From: an uncultured Clostridia bacterium
Lineage (GTDB): Bacteria > Bacillota > Clostridia > Oscillospirales > Butyricicoccaceae
Direction: 5' to 3'
Assembly: GCA_945486175.1 (NCBI GenBank)
Contig: CALYTA010000013.1
Location: forward strand, 1-10,323
Length of the DNA: 10,323 nt
Part shown: positions 1 to 7,196 of the stretch, piece by piece
How the letters are laid out: each line of letters begins with the position of its first letter
Position numbering within the stretch: position 1 is the first letter of the stretch
Position numbers and translations under genes: made by a program
The notes under the pieces: model-generated
Told to the model about the DNA's origin: nothing
What the model saw: the letters and a program-made list of their open reading frames with translations, nothing else
Database searches by the model: none

Positions 1-712
1 CTGGAATGATCTGGTGCATCATCGCCATTGGCACCGGCTGTCCGTGCACACCCGCCTTGTACTGGTCACGACGGCGATTCTGCTGGCGGGCGGCAGCATA
101 TTGTTTTTCTGCTTTGAACGGGCAAACCCGCAGACGATGGGCGGCATGACGGCCGGACAGCGCGCAATGGCATCGCTGTTTCAGGCGACCACGTGCCGTA
201 CGGCGGGCTTCAATACCATTGACCAGCAGGCGATGACCGATCCGTCCGTCATGGTCAGCATGCTGCTGATGTTCATCGGCGGCTCGCCCGGTTCGACGGC
301 GGGCGGCATCAAGACAACCTCGGCGGCAATGCTCGTGCTGGCGGCGGTGAGCGTCCTGCGCGGCAGGCGCGATATTGCGGTATTCCGCCGCAGAATCGAC
401 AGCCGCACCGTGCTACATGCGCTGACTGTCTGCATGGTGGCTGTCATGCTGGTGTTTACCGGCACGCTGCTGCTGTGCGCCACGGACGGCATTGCGGCGG
501 AACGCGCGCTGTATGAAACCGTGTCGGCATTCAGTACGACCGGACTTTCACAGAATCTCACGCCGACACTGGGCACAGTTTCCAAGCTGTGGCTGGTTCT
601 GGAAATGTATCTCGGCCGCATCGGCATCCTGACACTCGGCGTCGCCGTGTTCTCGCGGCGCGTGATGGAGCCGAAAATCCGGTATCCGGAAGGCCGCGTG
701 ATGATAGGATAG
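1..712 (+). CDS. ktrB: TrkH/KtrB-type K+ transporter subunit (partial, 5' end outside window)
   Basis: This is the C-terminal part of the membrane subunit of a Trk/Ktr potassium uptake system. The frame is open from base 2 (first codons read WNDLVHH), so the GTG at 14 is internal and the true start lies upstream. Three family hallmarks are visible: a third-repeat selectivity filter TCRTAGFNT (about 191-217), the GGSPGSTAGGIKTT loop (278-319), and a fourth filter AFSTTGLSQNLTP (about 527-565). Several hydrophobic helices lie between them, and the protein ends in the typical YPEGRVMIG before TAG. The product sits in the cytoplasmic membrane and conducts K+, usually coupled to Na+ or H+. Its partner is the RCK protein encoded 8 nt downstream. 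A single-RCK partner points to the Ktr rather than the E. coli Trk arrangement, but annotators may also call it trkH. Family is certain; the exact symbol is less so. Confidence 0.93.
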   Translation, partial: WNDLVHHRHWHRLSVHTRLVLVTTAILLAGGSILFFCFERANPQTMGGMTAGQRAMASLFQATTCRTAGFNTIDQQAMTDPSVMVSMLLMFIGGSPGSTAGGIKTTSAAMLVLAAVSVLRGRRDIAVFRRRIDSRTVLHALTVCMVAVMLVFTGTLLLCATDGIAAERALYETVSAFSTTGLSQNLTPTLGTVSKLWLVLEMYLGRIGILTLGVAVFSRRVMEPKIRYPEGRVMIG

Positions 713-720
713 GAGAGGAC

Positions 721-1371
721 ATGAAATCATTTATTGTGATTGGGCTGGGCCGCTTCGGCACGGCAGTCGCGGAGGAGCTGTATTTGCTCGGGCATGAGGT
801 GCTCGCGATTGACAGCAGCGAGAGCGCGGCGCAGGCAGTGGCAGAGACTGTAACGCACACCATTATCGCGGATGCGAAAGACGAAGCGGTGCTGGAGTCG
901 GTCGGCGTGCGCAATTTTGACAGCGTCATTGTCTGCATGACCAATATCGAGGACAGCATGATGATTACGCTGATGCTCAAGGAGCTGGGAGCGAAAAATA
1001 TCATCGCAAAGGCGCGCTCCAGCCAGCACAGCAAGATGCTCAAGCTGATCGGTGCAGACCGCGTCATTTTCCCGGAGCATGATATGGGCTGCCGTCTGGC
1101 ACATACCCTGTCTTCCCGCCGTGCGCTCGATTTCATCGAGCTGGCACCGGATTTTGCGATTGTGGAACTGACATTGCCGCAGTCGTGGGTGGGCAAAACG
1201 CTGGCAGGTGTCGGTGTGCGCCAGAAATTCGGCGTAAACGTACTGGCGGTGCGCCGCAGCAGCACGGAGGTCGTAGTCTCCCCACAGGCGGACTATGTGT
1301 TCCGCGAGAACGAAATTTTGATTGTCGCGGGTGAAAACAAAAAAATTCAGAAGCTGGAGCGTCAGTCATGA
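721..1371 (+). CDS. ktrA: KtrA/TrkA-family RCK regulatory subunit of K+ uptake
   Basis: This 216-residue cytoplasmic protein gates the preceding K+ channel subunit. The N-terminal RCK_N domain (about 1-135) opens with a Rossmann loop GLGRFG (8-13) and an acidic residue, D31, at the end of the second strand, as expected for nucleotide (ATP/ADP or NAD(H)) binding. GADRVIFPEHDMG (about 115-127) is a family signature. An RCK_C domain (about 137-216) follows; in Firmicute KtrA proteins this domain is known to bind the inhibitor cyclic di-AMP, which is family knowledge not visible here. The length matches single-RCK KtrA (about 220 aa) rather than tandem-RCK TrkA (about 458 aa). The ATG at 721 has GGAGAGG just upstream, overlapping the ktrB stop, so the two are co-translated. 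The frame is open further upstream to 589, but that stretch overlaps ktrB and lacks homology. The TGA overlaps the next ATG by 4 nt. Confidence 0.95.
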   Translation: MKSFIVIGLGRFGTAVAEELYLLGHEVLAIDSSESAAQAVAETVTHTIIADAKDEAVLESVGVRNFDSVIVCMTNIEDSMMITLMLKELGAKNIIAKARSSQHSKMLKLIGADRVIFPEHDMGCRLAHTLSSRRALDFIELAPDFAIVELTLPQSWVGKTLAGVGVRQKFGVNVLAVRRSSTEVVVSPQADYVFRENEILIVAGENKKIQKLERQS

Positions 1372-2162
1372 GCACACGGATTGAAAGCCGCGAAAATGCA
1401 CTGGTCAAGCGGCTGGCAAAGCTGTCCGCCGACCGGAAATTCCGCCGGGAAACCGGGGAAATGGTATGTGAGGGCGGCAAAATGCTGGATGAAGCGCTGT
1501 CCAGCGGCATCACGGTGCATGCAGTGCTGGTGGCGGATGACGCATTGGTTTCCACTGCCGTGCTGCACAGCGCGGAGCAGGCAGGCGCGAAGCTGTACAG
1601 CTGTCCGCCTGCACTGCTGGCAAAGGTGTCCAATGTCAAGACGCCGCAGGGCGTGGTATTTTCCTGTGCGCGCCCGATGGCGGAGCTGGAATCGCTCGCC
1701 GGTGCGCGCCGCCTGATGGTGCTCGAAGGCTTGCAGGACCCGGGCAATCTGGGAACCATCATGCGAACAGCGGACGCATTTGCACTGGACGGCATGATCT
1801 TATGCGAGGGCTGCGTCGATCCGACATCGCCCAAGGTTGTGCGTGCGACAATGGGTGCGGCATTCCGCCTGCCGATTGCCGCCGCAGGAATCGAAGAGGC
1901 CGCTGCATTCCTGCACCGGCAGGGTTTGCCGCTGTATGCGGCAGCGCTGGGTGCGGACAGCGTGCCGGTCACACAGGTCGATCTGCACCGCGCCGCGGTG
2001 CTCATCGGCAACGAAGGGCGCGGCATTTCCAAAAAAGCCGCCGCACTCAGTGACAGACAGATTATCATTCCGATGGAGGGACGTGCGGAATCGCTCAATG
2101 CGTCCGTGGCGGCATCCATCCTGATGTACGAAATGAGCAGGGGCGGAGGCGAAACGATATGA
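1368..2162 (+). CDS. SpoU/TrmH-family RNA 2'-O-ribose methyltransferase
   Basis: This 264-residue SPOUT-class methyltransferase uses S-adenosylmethionine to methylate a ribose 2'-OH, most likely in 23S rRNA, although tRNA cannot be excluded. An N-terminal substrate-binding domain (about 1-105, with EGGKMLDEAL at 35-44) precedes the knotted SpoU domain. All three SpoU motifs are present: motif 1 LEGLQDPGNLGTIMRTADA (119-137, with N127 and R133), motif 2 VLIGNEGRGIS (211-221), and motif 3 IPMEGRAESLNASVAASI (234-251, with S242, L243, N244). The overall form resembles the RlmB/YsgA/TsnR branch, but the target nucleotide cannot be read from sequence, so no symbol is given. ATG at 1368 overlaps the ktrA stop (ATGA) and has GGAG at 1356-1359. 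Its TGA in turn overlaps the dprA start, so it is coupled on both sides. Confidence 0.92.
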   Translation: MSTRIESRENALVKRLAKLSADRKFRRETGEMVCEGGKMLDEALSSGITVHAVLVADDALVSTAVLHSAEQAGAKLYSCPPALLAKVSNVKTPQGVVFSCARPMAELESLAGARRLMVLEGLQDPGNLGTIMRTADAFALDGMILCEGCVDPTSPKVVRATMGAAFRLPIAAAGIEEAAAFLHRQGLPLYAAALGADSVPVTQVDLHRAAVLIGNEGRGISKKAAALSDRQIIIPMEGRAESLNASVAASILMYEMSRGGGETI

Positions 2163-3337
2163 CATCGGAGGTCTGCTGGATCTGGCTTGCAGAGCGTCTG
2201 GGCGCAGGCTCAAAGCTCTGCCGTCGGCTGCTGGAGGTGTTCGGCTCGCCGGAGGAAATCTGGCGCGCGCCGCGTCAGCAGCTTGCTGGGGTTTCCATGA
2301 CAAGGCACCGGCTGGACTGTCTGGCGGACAAAGACCTGTCATATGCACAGCACATATGGGACGACTGCGTGCGCAGGCATATCGCTGTGGTTCCGCTGGC
2401 CGATGCGGCTTATCCACCGCCGCTGCGGGATATCGCAGACCCGCCGACGGTGCTGTATGTGCGCGGCACGCTGCCGGATCTGCGGAACCGGCTGACGGTT
2501 TCGGTTGTCGGCACGCGCAAAGCCACACCGTATGGCAGGCATGCCGCGCGGTATTTTGCGGGCACGCTGGCACAGAACGGATGCCTGATTGTCTCCGGCA
2601 TGGCGGAGGGCGTTGACGGTGAGGCAAACCGCGCCGCACTCGATGCGGGCAGCGAGACAATTGCCGTGCTCGGCTGCGGCGTTGATGTCTGTTACCCGCC
2701 TGCCCACAGGGAGCTGATGCGCGATATTATCGCACATGGCGCAGTCATCAGCGAATATCCGCCCGGAGCCGACCCGGACAGAACACATTTTCCCATGCGC
2801 AACCGCATCATAACCGGCCTGAGCCGGGGCACACTGGTGGTAGAGGCACCGAAGAAATCCGGCGCGCTCATTTCCGCCGACCTCGCGCTCGAACAGGGGC
2901 GCGACGTGTTCGCCGTTCCGGGCGATATCAACCGGCCGAACAGTGCGGGCTGCAATGCGCTCATCCGCCAGGGCGGTGCGGAGCTGGTACAGTCCCCGTC
3001 GGATATCCTGTCATATTATGAGCACGGGGGCAGCCGCAATGCGCAGCTGGTTCCGCTCGGTTTTGTGCAGACGGAGGAGCTGCCGGAGCGCAAGCTGGCA
3101 GCTGAGGCTCCGCCTGTGGCTTCTGTGCCGCGCAGCATGCGCACACTGACCGGCTCGGAGCAGGAATGCACCGTCTGGCGCGCCGTGCGCGACGGCAGGC
3201 ATACGGTGGACAGCATGGTGGAACACACCGGCCTGTCCGCATCCGAAGTGCTGACCGCACTGACGATGCTCGAAGTCGGCGCTTATGTCATCCGCACCGG
3301 CGAGGGTTACCGCGCAGCGGACGACGTACAGCTGTAA
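2159..3337 (+). CDS. dprA: DNA-processing protein DprA/Smf
   Basis: DprA binds incoming single-stranded DNA during natural transformation, protects it and loads RecA; many non-competent bacteria keep it. The 392-residue product has the full three-part architecture. An N-terminal helical (HhH/SAM-like) region spans about 1-75. The Rossmann-like DprA core spans about 80-285, with SVVGTRKATPYG (115-126), SGMAEGVDGEANRAAL (146-161), YPPGADPDRTHFPMRNRIITGLS (200-222) and the DVFAVPGDIN stretch (249-258). A C-terminal winged-helix domain follows at about 330-386, after a linker. The usual GID-x-x-AH reads GVDGEAN, a His-to-Asn change I believe is common in Clostridia. ATG at 2159 has GGAGG at 2145-2149 and overlaps the upstream stop (ATGA). 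The gene sits directly before topA, as in B. subtilis smf-topA. No other competence gene is visible, so the window alone does not show the organism is transformable. Confidence 0.96.
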   Translation: MTSEVCWIWLAERLGAGSKLCRRLLEVFGSPEEIWRAPRQQLAGVSMTRHRLDCLADKDLSYAQHIWDDCVRRHIAVVPLADAAYPPPLRDIADPPTVLYVRGTLPDLRNRLTVSVVGTRKATPYGRHAARYFAGTLAQNGCLIVSGMAEGVDGEANRAALDAGSETIAVLGCGVDVCYPPAHRELMRDIIAHGAVISEYPPGADPDRTHFPMRNRIITGLSRGTLVVEAPKKSGALISADLALEQGRDVFAVPGDINRPNSAGCNALIRQGGAELVQSPSDILSYYEHGGSRNAQLVPLGFVQTEELPERKLAAEAPPVASVPRSMRTLTGSEQECTVWRAVRDGRHTVDSMVEHTGLSASEVLTALTMLEVGAYVIRTGEGYRAADDVQL

Positions 3338-3439
3338 CAATCGAAAGCAATTCCATTTTATCGAATAGATTTTTTTGAAACATGGCGTGCGCCGGACGCA
3401 GGGCTGTCCTGCACGGCAAGCACCCAACAGGAGGAAGAC
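3338..3439 (+). promoter_or_regulatory. dprA-topA intergenic region / topA leader
   Basis: This gap is the first clear break in the run of overlapping genes. Its first 40 bases are strikingly A+T-rich for this genome (3338-3380, including seven T at 3370-3376), which would suit a promoter for topA, but I cannot assign convincing -35 and -10 boxes. Two copies of ATCGAA (3340-3345 and 3360-3365) are 20 bp apart. A short GCAGG-gctgt-CCTGC hairpin lies at 3398-3412, and the strong topA ribosome site AGGAGG is at 3429-3434. The T-run is not preceded by a stable stem, so I do not call it a terminator. Confidence 0.4.
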
Positions 3440-5881
3440 ATGTCAAAACTTGTCATTGTGGAGTCCCCGGCCAAGGCGAAGACCATCGGGAAATACCTCG
3501 GTCCGGACTATGTAGTCAAGGCATCCATGGGACATCTGCGCGACCTGCCGGCGAAGACGATGGGCGTGGATATCGAACACGATTTCCGCCCGGAATATAT
3601 CCCGATTGAAGGCAAGGATAAAATCATCAATGAGCTGCGCGAGGCGGCGGAGGAGAGCGACTTTGTCTATCTCGCAACCGACCCCGACCGCGAAGGAGAG
3701 GCGATTTCCTGGCATCTGAAGGAGATGCTGTATCTGGGCGACCAGCGCTCCAAGCGCGTGACATTCAACGAGATCACCAAGCACGCGGTACAGGACGGCA
3801 TTGCGCATCCGCGTGACATCGACCTCGATCTGGTCGATGCGCAGCAGGCGCGCCGCATTCTCGACCGCATTGTCGGCTATGAGCTGTCACCGTTCCTGTG
3901 GCGCAAGGTCAAGCGCGGCCTGTCCGCCGGACGTGTCCAGTCAGTCGCGACGCGCATGGTCGTCGACCGCGAGAAGGAAATCCGTGCATTTGTGCCGGAG
4001 GAATACTGGTCTCTGGAGGCAGAGCTTGCCACGCAGGCGGGTGGTGTGTTCACTGCGTCGTTTTACGGCGACAGCTCCGGCAAGGTCGAGCTGAAAACCG
4101 AAGAACAGACCAATGCGATCGTCGAAGCGGTCACCGGAAAGCCGTTTACCGTCGGCAAGGTGCGCCGCGGCAAGAAGCGCAAAAATCCGGCGCCCCCGTT
4201 TATCACCTCGACGCTGCAGCAGGAAGCCAGCCGCAAGCTCGGCATGACGCCGCGCCGCACGATGGCGGTTGCACAGCAGCTGTATGAAGGCATTGAAATC
4301 GGCGAGCAGGGCCTGACCGGTCTGATTACCTACATGCGTACCGACTCGCTGCGCCTGTCCGACGAGGCGACGGATGCTGCAAAGCAGTTCATTCTGGAGC
4401 GCTACGGGGAGCAGTATTATCCGGGCAAAAAGCGGGTGTTCCGCACCAAGAACGGCGCGCAGGATGCACATGAAGCCATCCGTCCGACCAATGTCGCGCT
4501 GACACCGGATGATCTGCACCCGTATCTGACAGAGGAGCAGTACAAGCTGTATAAGCTGGTGTGGAGCCGCTTTGTCGCCTGCCAGATGTCGGAGGCGATT
4601 CTGGACACGGTTTCCTCCGATATTGTTTCCGAGGGCTATGTGTTCCGCGCGAGCGGCTATAAGGTGGCATTCCCCGGCTTTACTGCCGTCTATGAGGAAT
4701 CCACCGATGACGCGAAGCAGAGCGATACCGCTTCCGGCAAGCCGCTGCCCGATTTTGGCGAGGGCGACACGCTGGACTGCAAAAAGCTCACGCCTGCCCA
4801 GCACTTTACCCAGCCGCCGGCGCGCTATACCGAAGCGTCGCTCATCAAGGCAATGGAAGAAAAGGGCATCGGACGCCCGTCCACCTATGCGCCGACCATT
4901 TCCACCATCCTTGCGCGCGATTATGTCGTCAAGGAGGGCCGCAGCCTGCGCCCGACGCCGCTCGGCGAAGGCGTCACGGAGCTGCTTGTGGACAAATTCA
5001 CATCGGTCGCAGACCTCACGTTCACCGCACACATGGAGGATGAGCTGGATGAGGTCGAAAAGGGCAAGATGAGCTATGTCGAGGTTCTGCGCCGCTTTTA
5101 CGGCGACTTTGAAGCCGCTTTGCAGCAGGCGGAGAAGGATCTCGAGGGCCAGCGCATCAAGATCAAGGACGAGGAAACCGATGTCGTCTGTGAGGTGTGC
5201 GGACGCAACATGGTCATCAAGTCCGGCCGCTTCGGCAAGTTCCTCGCCTGCCCGGGCTATCCGGAATGCAAGTTCACCAAGCCGATTGTCGAGGAAACCG
5301 GCATTGCCTGCCCGAAGTGCGGCGGACAGATCGTCGGACGCAAGTCCAAGCGCGGCTTCCCGTATCTGGGATGCAGCAATTATCCGGACTGCACGTTTAT
5401 GACCTGGGACAAGACGACCAAGGAGGAATGCCCGGATTGCGGTTCCGCGCTGTTCCGCCATTATGACCGTGAGACCGGTGAGACCCATCTGGTCTGCTAT
5501 AAGGACGGCTGCGAATACAAGAAGTTCGTCAGCAAGCGCACCCCGCGCAAGACCAAGGCGCAGAAGGAAGCGGAAGCGGCTGCTGCGGCAGCCGCCGCGG
5601 GTGAGACGGGTGCAGAGACTGCGGAGGCCACAGAGGACGCGCCGAAGAAGAAGACCACCCGCAAGACGGCGGCGAAAAAGACGGCCGCCAAAAAGACAAC
5701 GACAAAGAAAACCACCACCCGCAAGACCACCAAAAAGGCAGCTGAGGGCGAGGAAGCGCCGAAGAAGCGCACGACGCGCAAGAAGGCAGCTGACACCGAT
5801 GGGGAGGAGGCGCCGAAGAAGCGTACCACCCGCAAAAAGGCCGCCGAGGTGACGGAGGAGGAATCTGTCCATGCCGAATAA
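3440..5881 (+). CDS. topA: DNA topoisomerase I (type IA) with three zinc ribbons and a basic tail
   Basis: TopA relaxes negative supercoils by cutting and passing one DNA strand, with Mg2+. The 813-residue protein has an N-terminal Toprim domain with VESPAKAKTI (E8) and DPDREGEAISWH (D81, D83, E85). The cleavage/strand-passage domains follow, with LSAGRVQSVATRMVV (161-175) and the catalytic GLITYMRTDS (Y298, R300), then EKGIGRPSTYAPTI (474-487). Three C4 zinc ribbons follow: C584/C587/C604/C610, C624/C627/C645/C651 and C664/C667/C686/C691. From about 692 the protein becomes a low-complexity tail rich in Lys, Ala, Thr and Arg, with an eight-alanine run (713-720) and repeated APKK(R/K)TTRK units; this resembles histone-H1-like or mycobacterial TopA tails and probably adds nonspecific DNA binding (inference). 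ATG at 3440 has AGGAGG at 3429-3434. The end overlaps trmFO by 11 nt. Confidence 0.98.
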   Translation: MSKLVIVESPAKAKTIGKYLGPDYVVKASMGHLRDLPAKTMGVDIEHDFRPEYIPIEGKDKIINELREAAEESDFVYLATDPDREGEAISWHLKEMLYLGDQRSKRVTFNEITKHAVQDGIAHPRDIDLDLVDAQQARRILDRIVGYELSPFLWRKVKRGLSAGRVQSVATRMVVDREKEIRAFVPEEYWSLEAELATQAGGVFTASFYGDSSGKVELKTEEQTNAIVEAVTGKPFTVGKVRRGKKRKNPAPPFITSTLQQEASRKLGMTPRRTMAVAQQLYEGIEIGEQGLTGLITYMRTDSLRLSDEATDAAKQFILERYGEQYYPGKKRVFRTKNGAQDAHEAIRPTNVALTPDDLHPYLTEEQYKLYKLVWSRFVACQMSEAILDTVSSDIVSEGYVFRASGYKVAFPGFTAVYEESTDDAKQSDTASGKPLPDFGEGDTLDCKKLTPAQHFTQPPARYTEASLIKAMEEKGIGRPSTYAPTISTILARDYVVKEGRSLRPTPLGEGVTELLVDKFTSVADLTFTAHMEDELDEVEKGKMSYVEVLRRFYGDFEAALQQAEKDLEGQRIKIKDEETDVVCEVCGRNMVIKSGRFGKFLACPGYPECKFTKPIVEETGIACPKCGGQIVGRKSKRGFPYLGCSNYPDCTFMTWDKTTKEECPDCGSALFRHYDRETGETHLVCYKDGCEYKKFVSKRTPRKTKAQKEAEAAAAAAAAGETGAETAEATEDAPKKKTTRKTAAKKTAAKKTTTKKTTTRKTTKKAAEGEEAPKKRTTRKKAADTDGEEAPKKRTTRKKAAEVTEEESVHAE
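5630..5845 (+). repeat. In-frame repeats encoding the TopA basic tail
   Basis: The tail of topA contains three related 15-codon units. Units at 5747-5791 and 5801-5845 encode the identical peptide GEEAPKKRTTRKKAA, while an older, degenerate unit at 5630-5674 encodes TEDAPKKKTTRKTAA. Between unit 1 and unit 2 the sequence is a run of KKT/RKT-type triplets. The two identical peptides differ at 8 of 15 codons, all silently, so the duplication is not recent and the peptide appears to be maintained by selection. Confidence 0.85.
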
Positions 5882-7196
5882 TGCAACCGTCATCGGTGCC
5901 GGACTTGCGGGCAGCGAGGCAGCGTGGCAGCTCGCACAGCGCGGCATTGCGGTTGACCTGTACGAGATGAAGCCGGTGCGCATGACACCGGCGCACCATT
6001 CCAATGATTTCGCCGAGCTGTGCTGCTCCAATTCGCTGCGCGGTGCGGAAATCTGCACCGCACCCGGCCTGCTGAAAGAAGAGCTGCGCCGTGCGGGCAG
6101 CCTGCTGATGGCCTGCGCGGATGCGACGCGCGTGGAGGCGGGCGGTGCGCTCGCCGTTGACCGTGTTGCCTTTGCCGCGATGGTCACGGAGAAAATCAAA
6201 TCGCACCCGAATATCACGGTGCACGAGGGCGAGATCACGCACATCCCCGACGAGGGGCATGTGATTGTCGCGACCGGCCCGCTGACGTCGGATGCGCTGT
6301 TCGACGACATCAAAAACAAAATCGGACAGCATGAGTACCTGCATTTCTACGATGCGGCGGCGCCGATCGTCAGCTTTGAATCGGTCGATATGGAGAACGC
6401 CTATTTCGCCTCCCGCTATGGCAAGGGAACGGCGGATTATATCAACTGCCCGATGGACCGCGAACAGTACGACGCGTTCTGGGAGGCGCTGTGCGATGCC
6501 GAACAGGCACCGGTGCACGGCTTTGAGGACAAGAAGGTCTTTGAGGGCTGTATGCCGGTCGAGGTCATGGGCCGCCGCGGACATGATACGCTGCTGTATG
6601 GCCCGCTCAAGCCGGTCGGCCTGCGCGACCCGCGCACCGGCAAAGACCCGTATGCCGTGGTGCAGCTGCGCCGCGACAATGCGGCGGGTTCGCTGTACAA
6701 TCTCGTCGGCTTCCAGACCCATCTGAAATTCCCGGAACAGAAGCGCGTGTTCTCGATGATCCCTGCGCTGCACAATGCGGAGTTTGTGCGCTATGGCGTC
6801 ATGCACCGCAATACGTTCATGGATTCACCGCGTTTGCTCGACCGGCATTTCCGTCTGCGGGAGGAGCTGCGCATCCGCTTCGCCGGACAGATGACCGGTG
6901 TGGAGGGCTATATCGAATCGGCGGCCTCCGGCTTTGAGGCAGGACTGAATCTCGCGCGCGAGCTGAAGGGCCTGCCGCTCATCGAGTTCCCCGACACGAC
7001 TGCCATCGGCGCGCTCGGGCTGTATGTCTCGAATGAAGCCAATGTGAAATTCCAGCCGATGAATATCAACTTCGGCATTATCCAGCCGCTCGGCTACCGC
7101 GTGAAGGGCAAGCGCGAAAAGAACACGCAGATTGCCCTGCGCGCACTGGAGCAGCTGGACGGACTGCTGGATACTGTAAAGGAGGATGTCTTGTGA
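5871..7196 (+). CDS. trmFO: Methylenetetrahydrofolate-tRNA-(uracil-5-)-methyltransferase TrmFO
   Basis: TrmFO makes 5-methyluridine at position 54 of the tRNA T-loop, taking the carbon from 5,10-methylenetetrahydrofolate with FAD as reductant. The 441-residue, full-length protein begins with the FAD-binding loop VIGAGLAGSEAA (7-18). It carries ELCCSNSLRG (49-58), whose C52 aligns with the FAD-linked Cys53 of B. subtilis TrmFO, and FEGCMPVEVMG (224-234), whose C227 matches the catalytic Cys226. Other signatures are YGPLKPVGL (243-251), QMTGVEGYIESAASG (340-354) and the C-terminal NINFGIIQPL (398-407). An extra adjacent cysteine, C51, precedes C52. ATG at 5871 lies inside the end of topA (11-nt overlap) with GGAGGAGG at 5854-5861, so translation is coupled. 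In B. subtilis trmFO also directly follows topA. Its stop overlaps the plsX start (GTGA). Confidence 0.97.
   Translation: MPNNATVIGAGLAGSEAAWQLAQRGIAVDLYEMKPVRMTPAHHSNDFAELCCSNSLRGAEICTAPGLLKEELRRAGSLLMACADATRVEAGGALAVDRVAFAAMVTEKIKSHPNITVHEGEITHIPDEGHVIVATGPLTSDALFDDIKNKIGQHEYLHFYDAAAPIVSFESVDMENAYFASRYGKGTADYINCPMDREQYDAFWEALCDAEQAPVHGFEDKKVFEGCMPVEVMGRRGHDTLLYGPLKPVGLRDPRTGKDPYAVVQLRRDNAAGSLYNLVGFQTHLKFPEQKRVFSMIPALHNAEFVRYGVMHRNTFMDSPRLLDRHFRLREELRIRFAGQMTGVEGYIESAASGFEAGLNLARELKGLPLIEFPDTTAIGALGLYVSNEANVKFQPMNINFGIIQPLGYRVKGKREKNTQIALRALEQLDGLLDTVKEDVL

Noticed and set aside
589..720. N-terminal extension of KtrA to a start at 589
   Set aside because: The extra 44 residues overlap ktrB, look non-homologous, and would precede the Rossmann strand that begins the RCK domain; ATG 721 has its own ribosome site.
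1133..2119. Long minus-strand open frame opposite the SpoU-type methyltransferase
   Set aside because: It overlaps a complete, motif-rich gene on the + strand and its translation is Ser/Ala/Arg-rich without family features.
2618..2632. His-to-Asn change in the DprA GID-x-x-AH motif as a sign of inactivation
   Set aside because: All other DprA core motifs are intact, and as far as I recall GVDxxAN forms occur widely in clostridial DprA.
3351..3376. Possible terminator ending in a run of seven T after dprA
   Set aside because: The only stem before the T-run is an imperfect 5-bp A+T hairpin with a mismatch, too weak to count.
3941..6319. Very long open frame (792 codons) on the minus strand opposite topA and trmFO
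   Set aside because: Over topA it is codon-aligned with the sense frame, so it stays open simply because TTA, CTA and TCA codons are rare in this GC-rich gene; it ends exactly where topA uses a TCA serine codon (3938-3940). The translation is low-complexity and matches no family I know.
5529..6806. Long minus-strand open frame opposite topA tail and trmFO
   Set aside because: Shadow of strongly biased codon use; no ribosome site, no recognisable domain, and topA and trmFO are unambiguous on the other strand.
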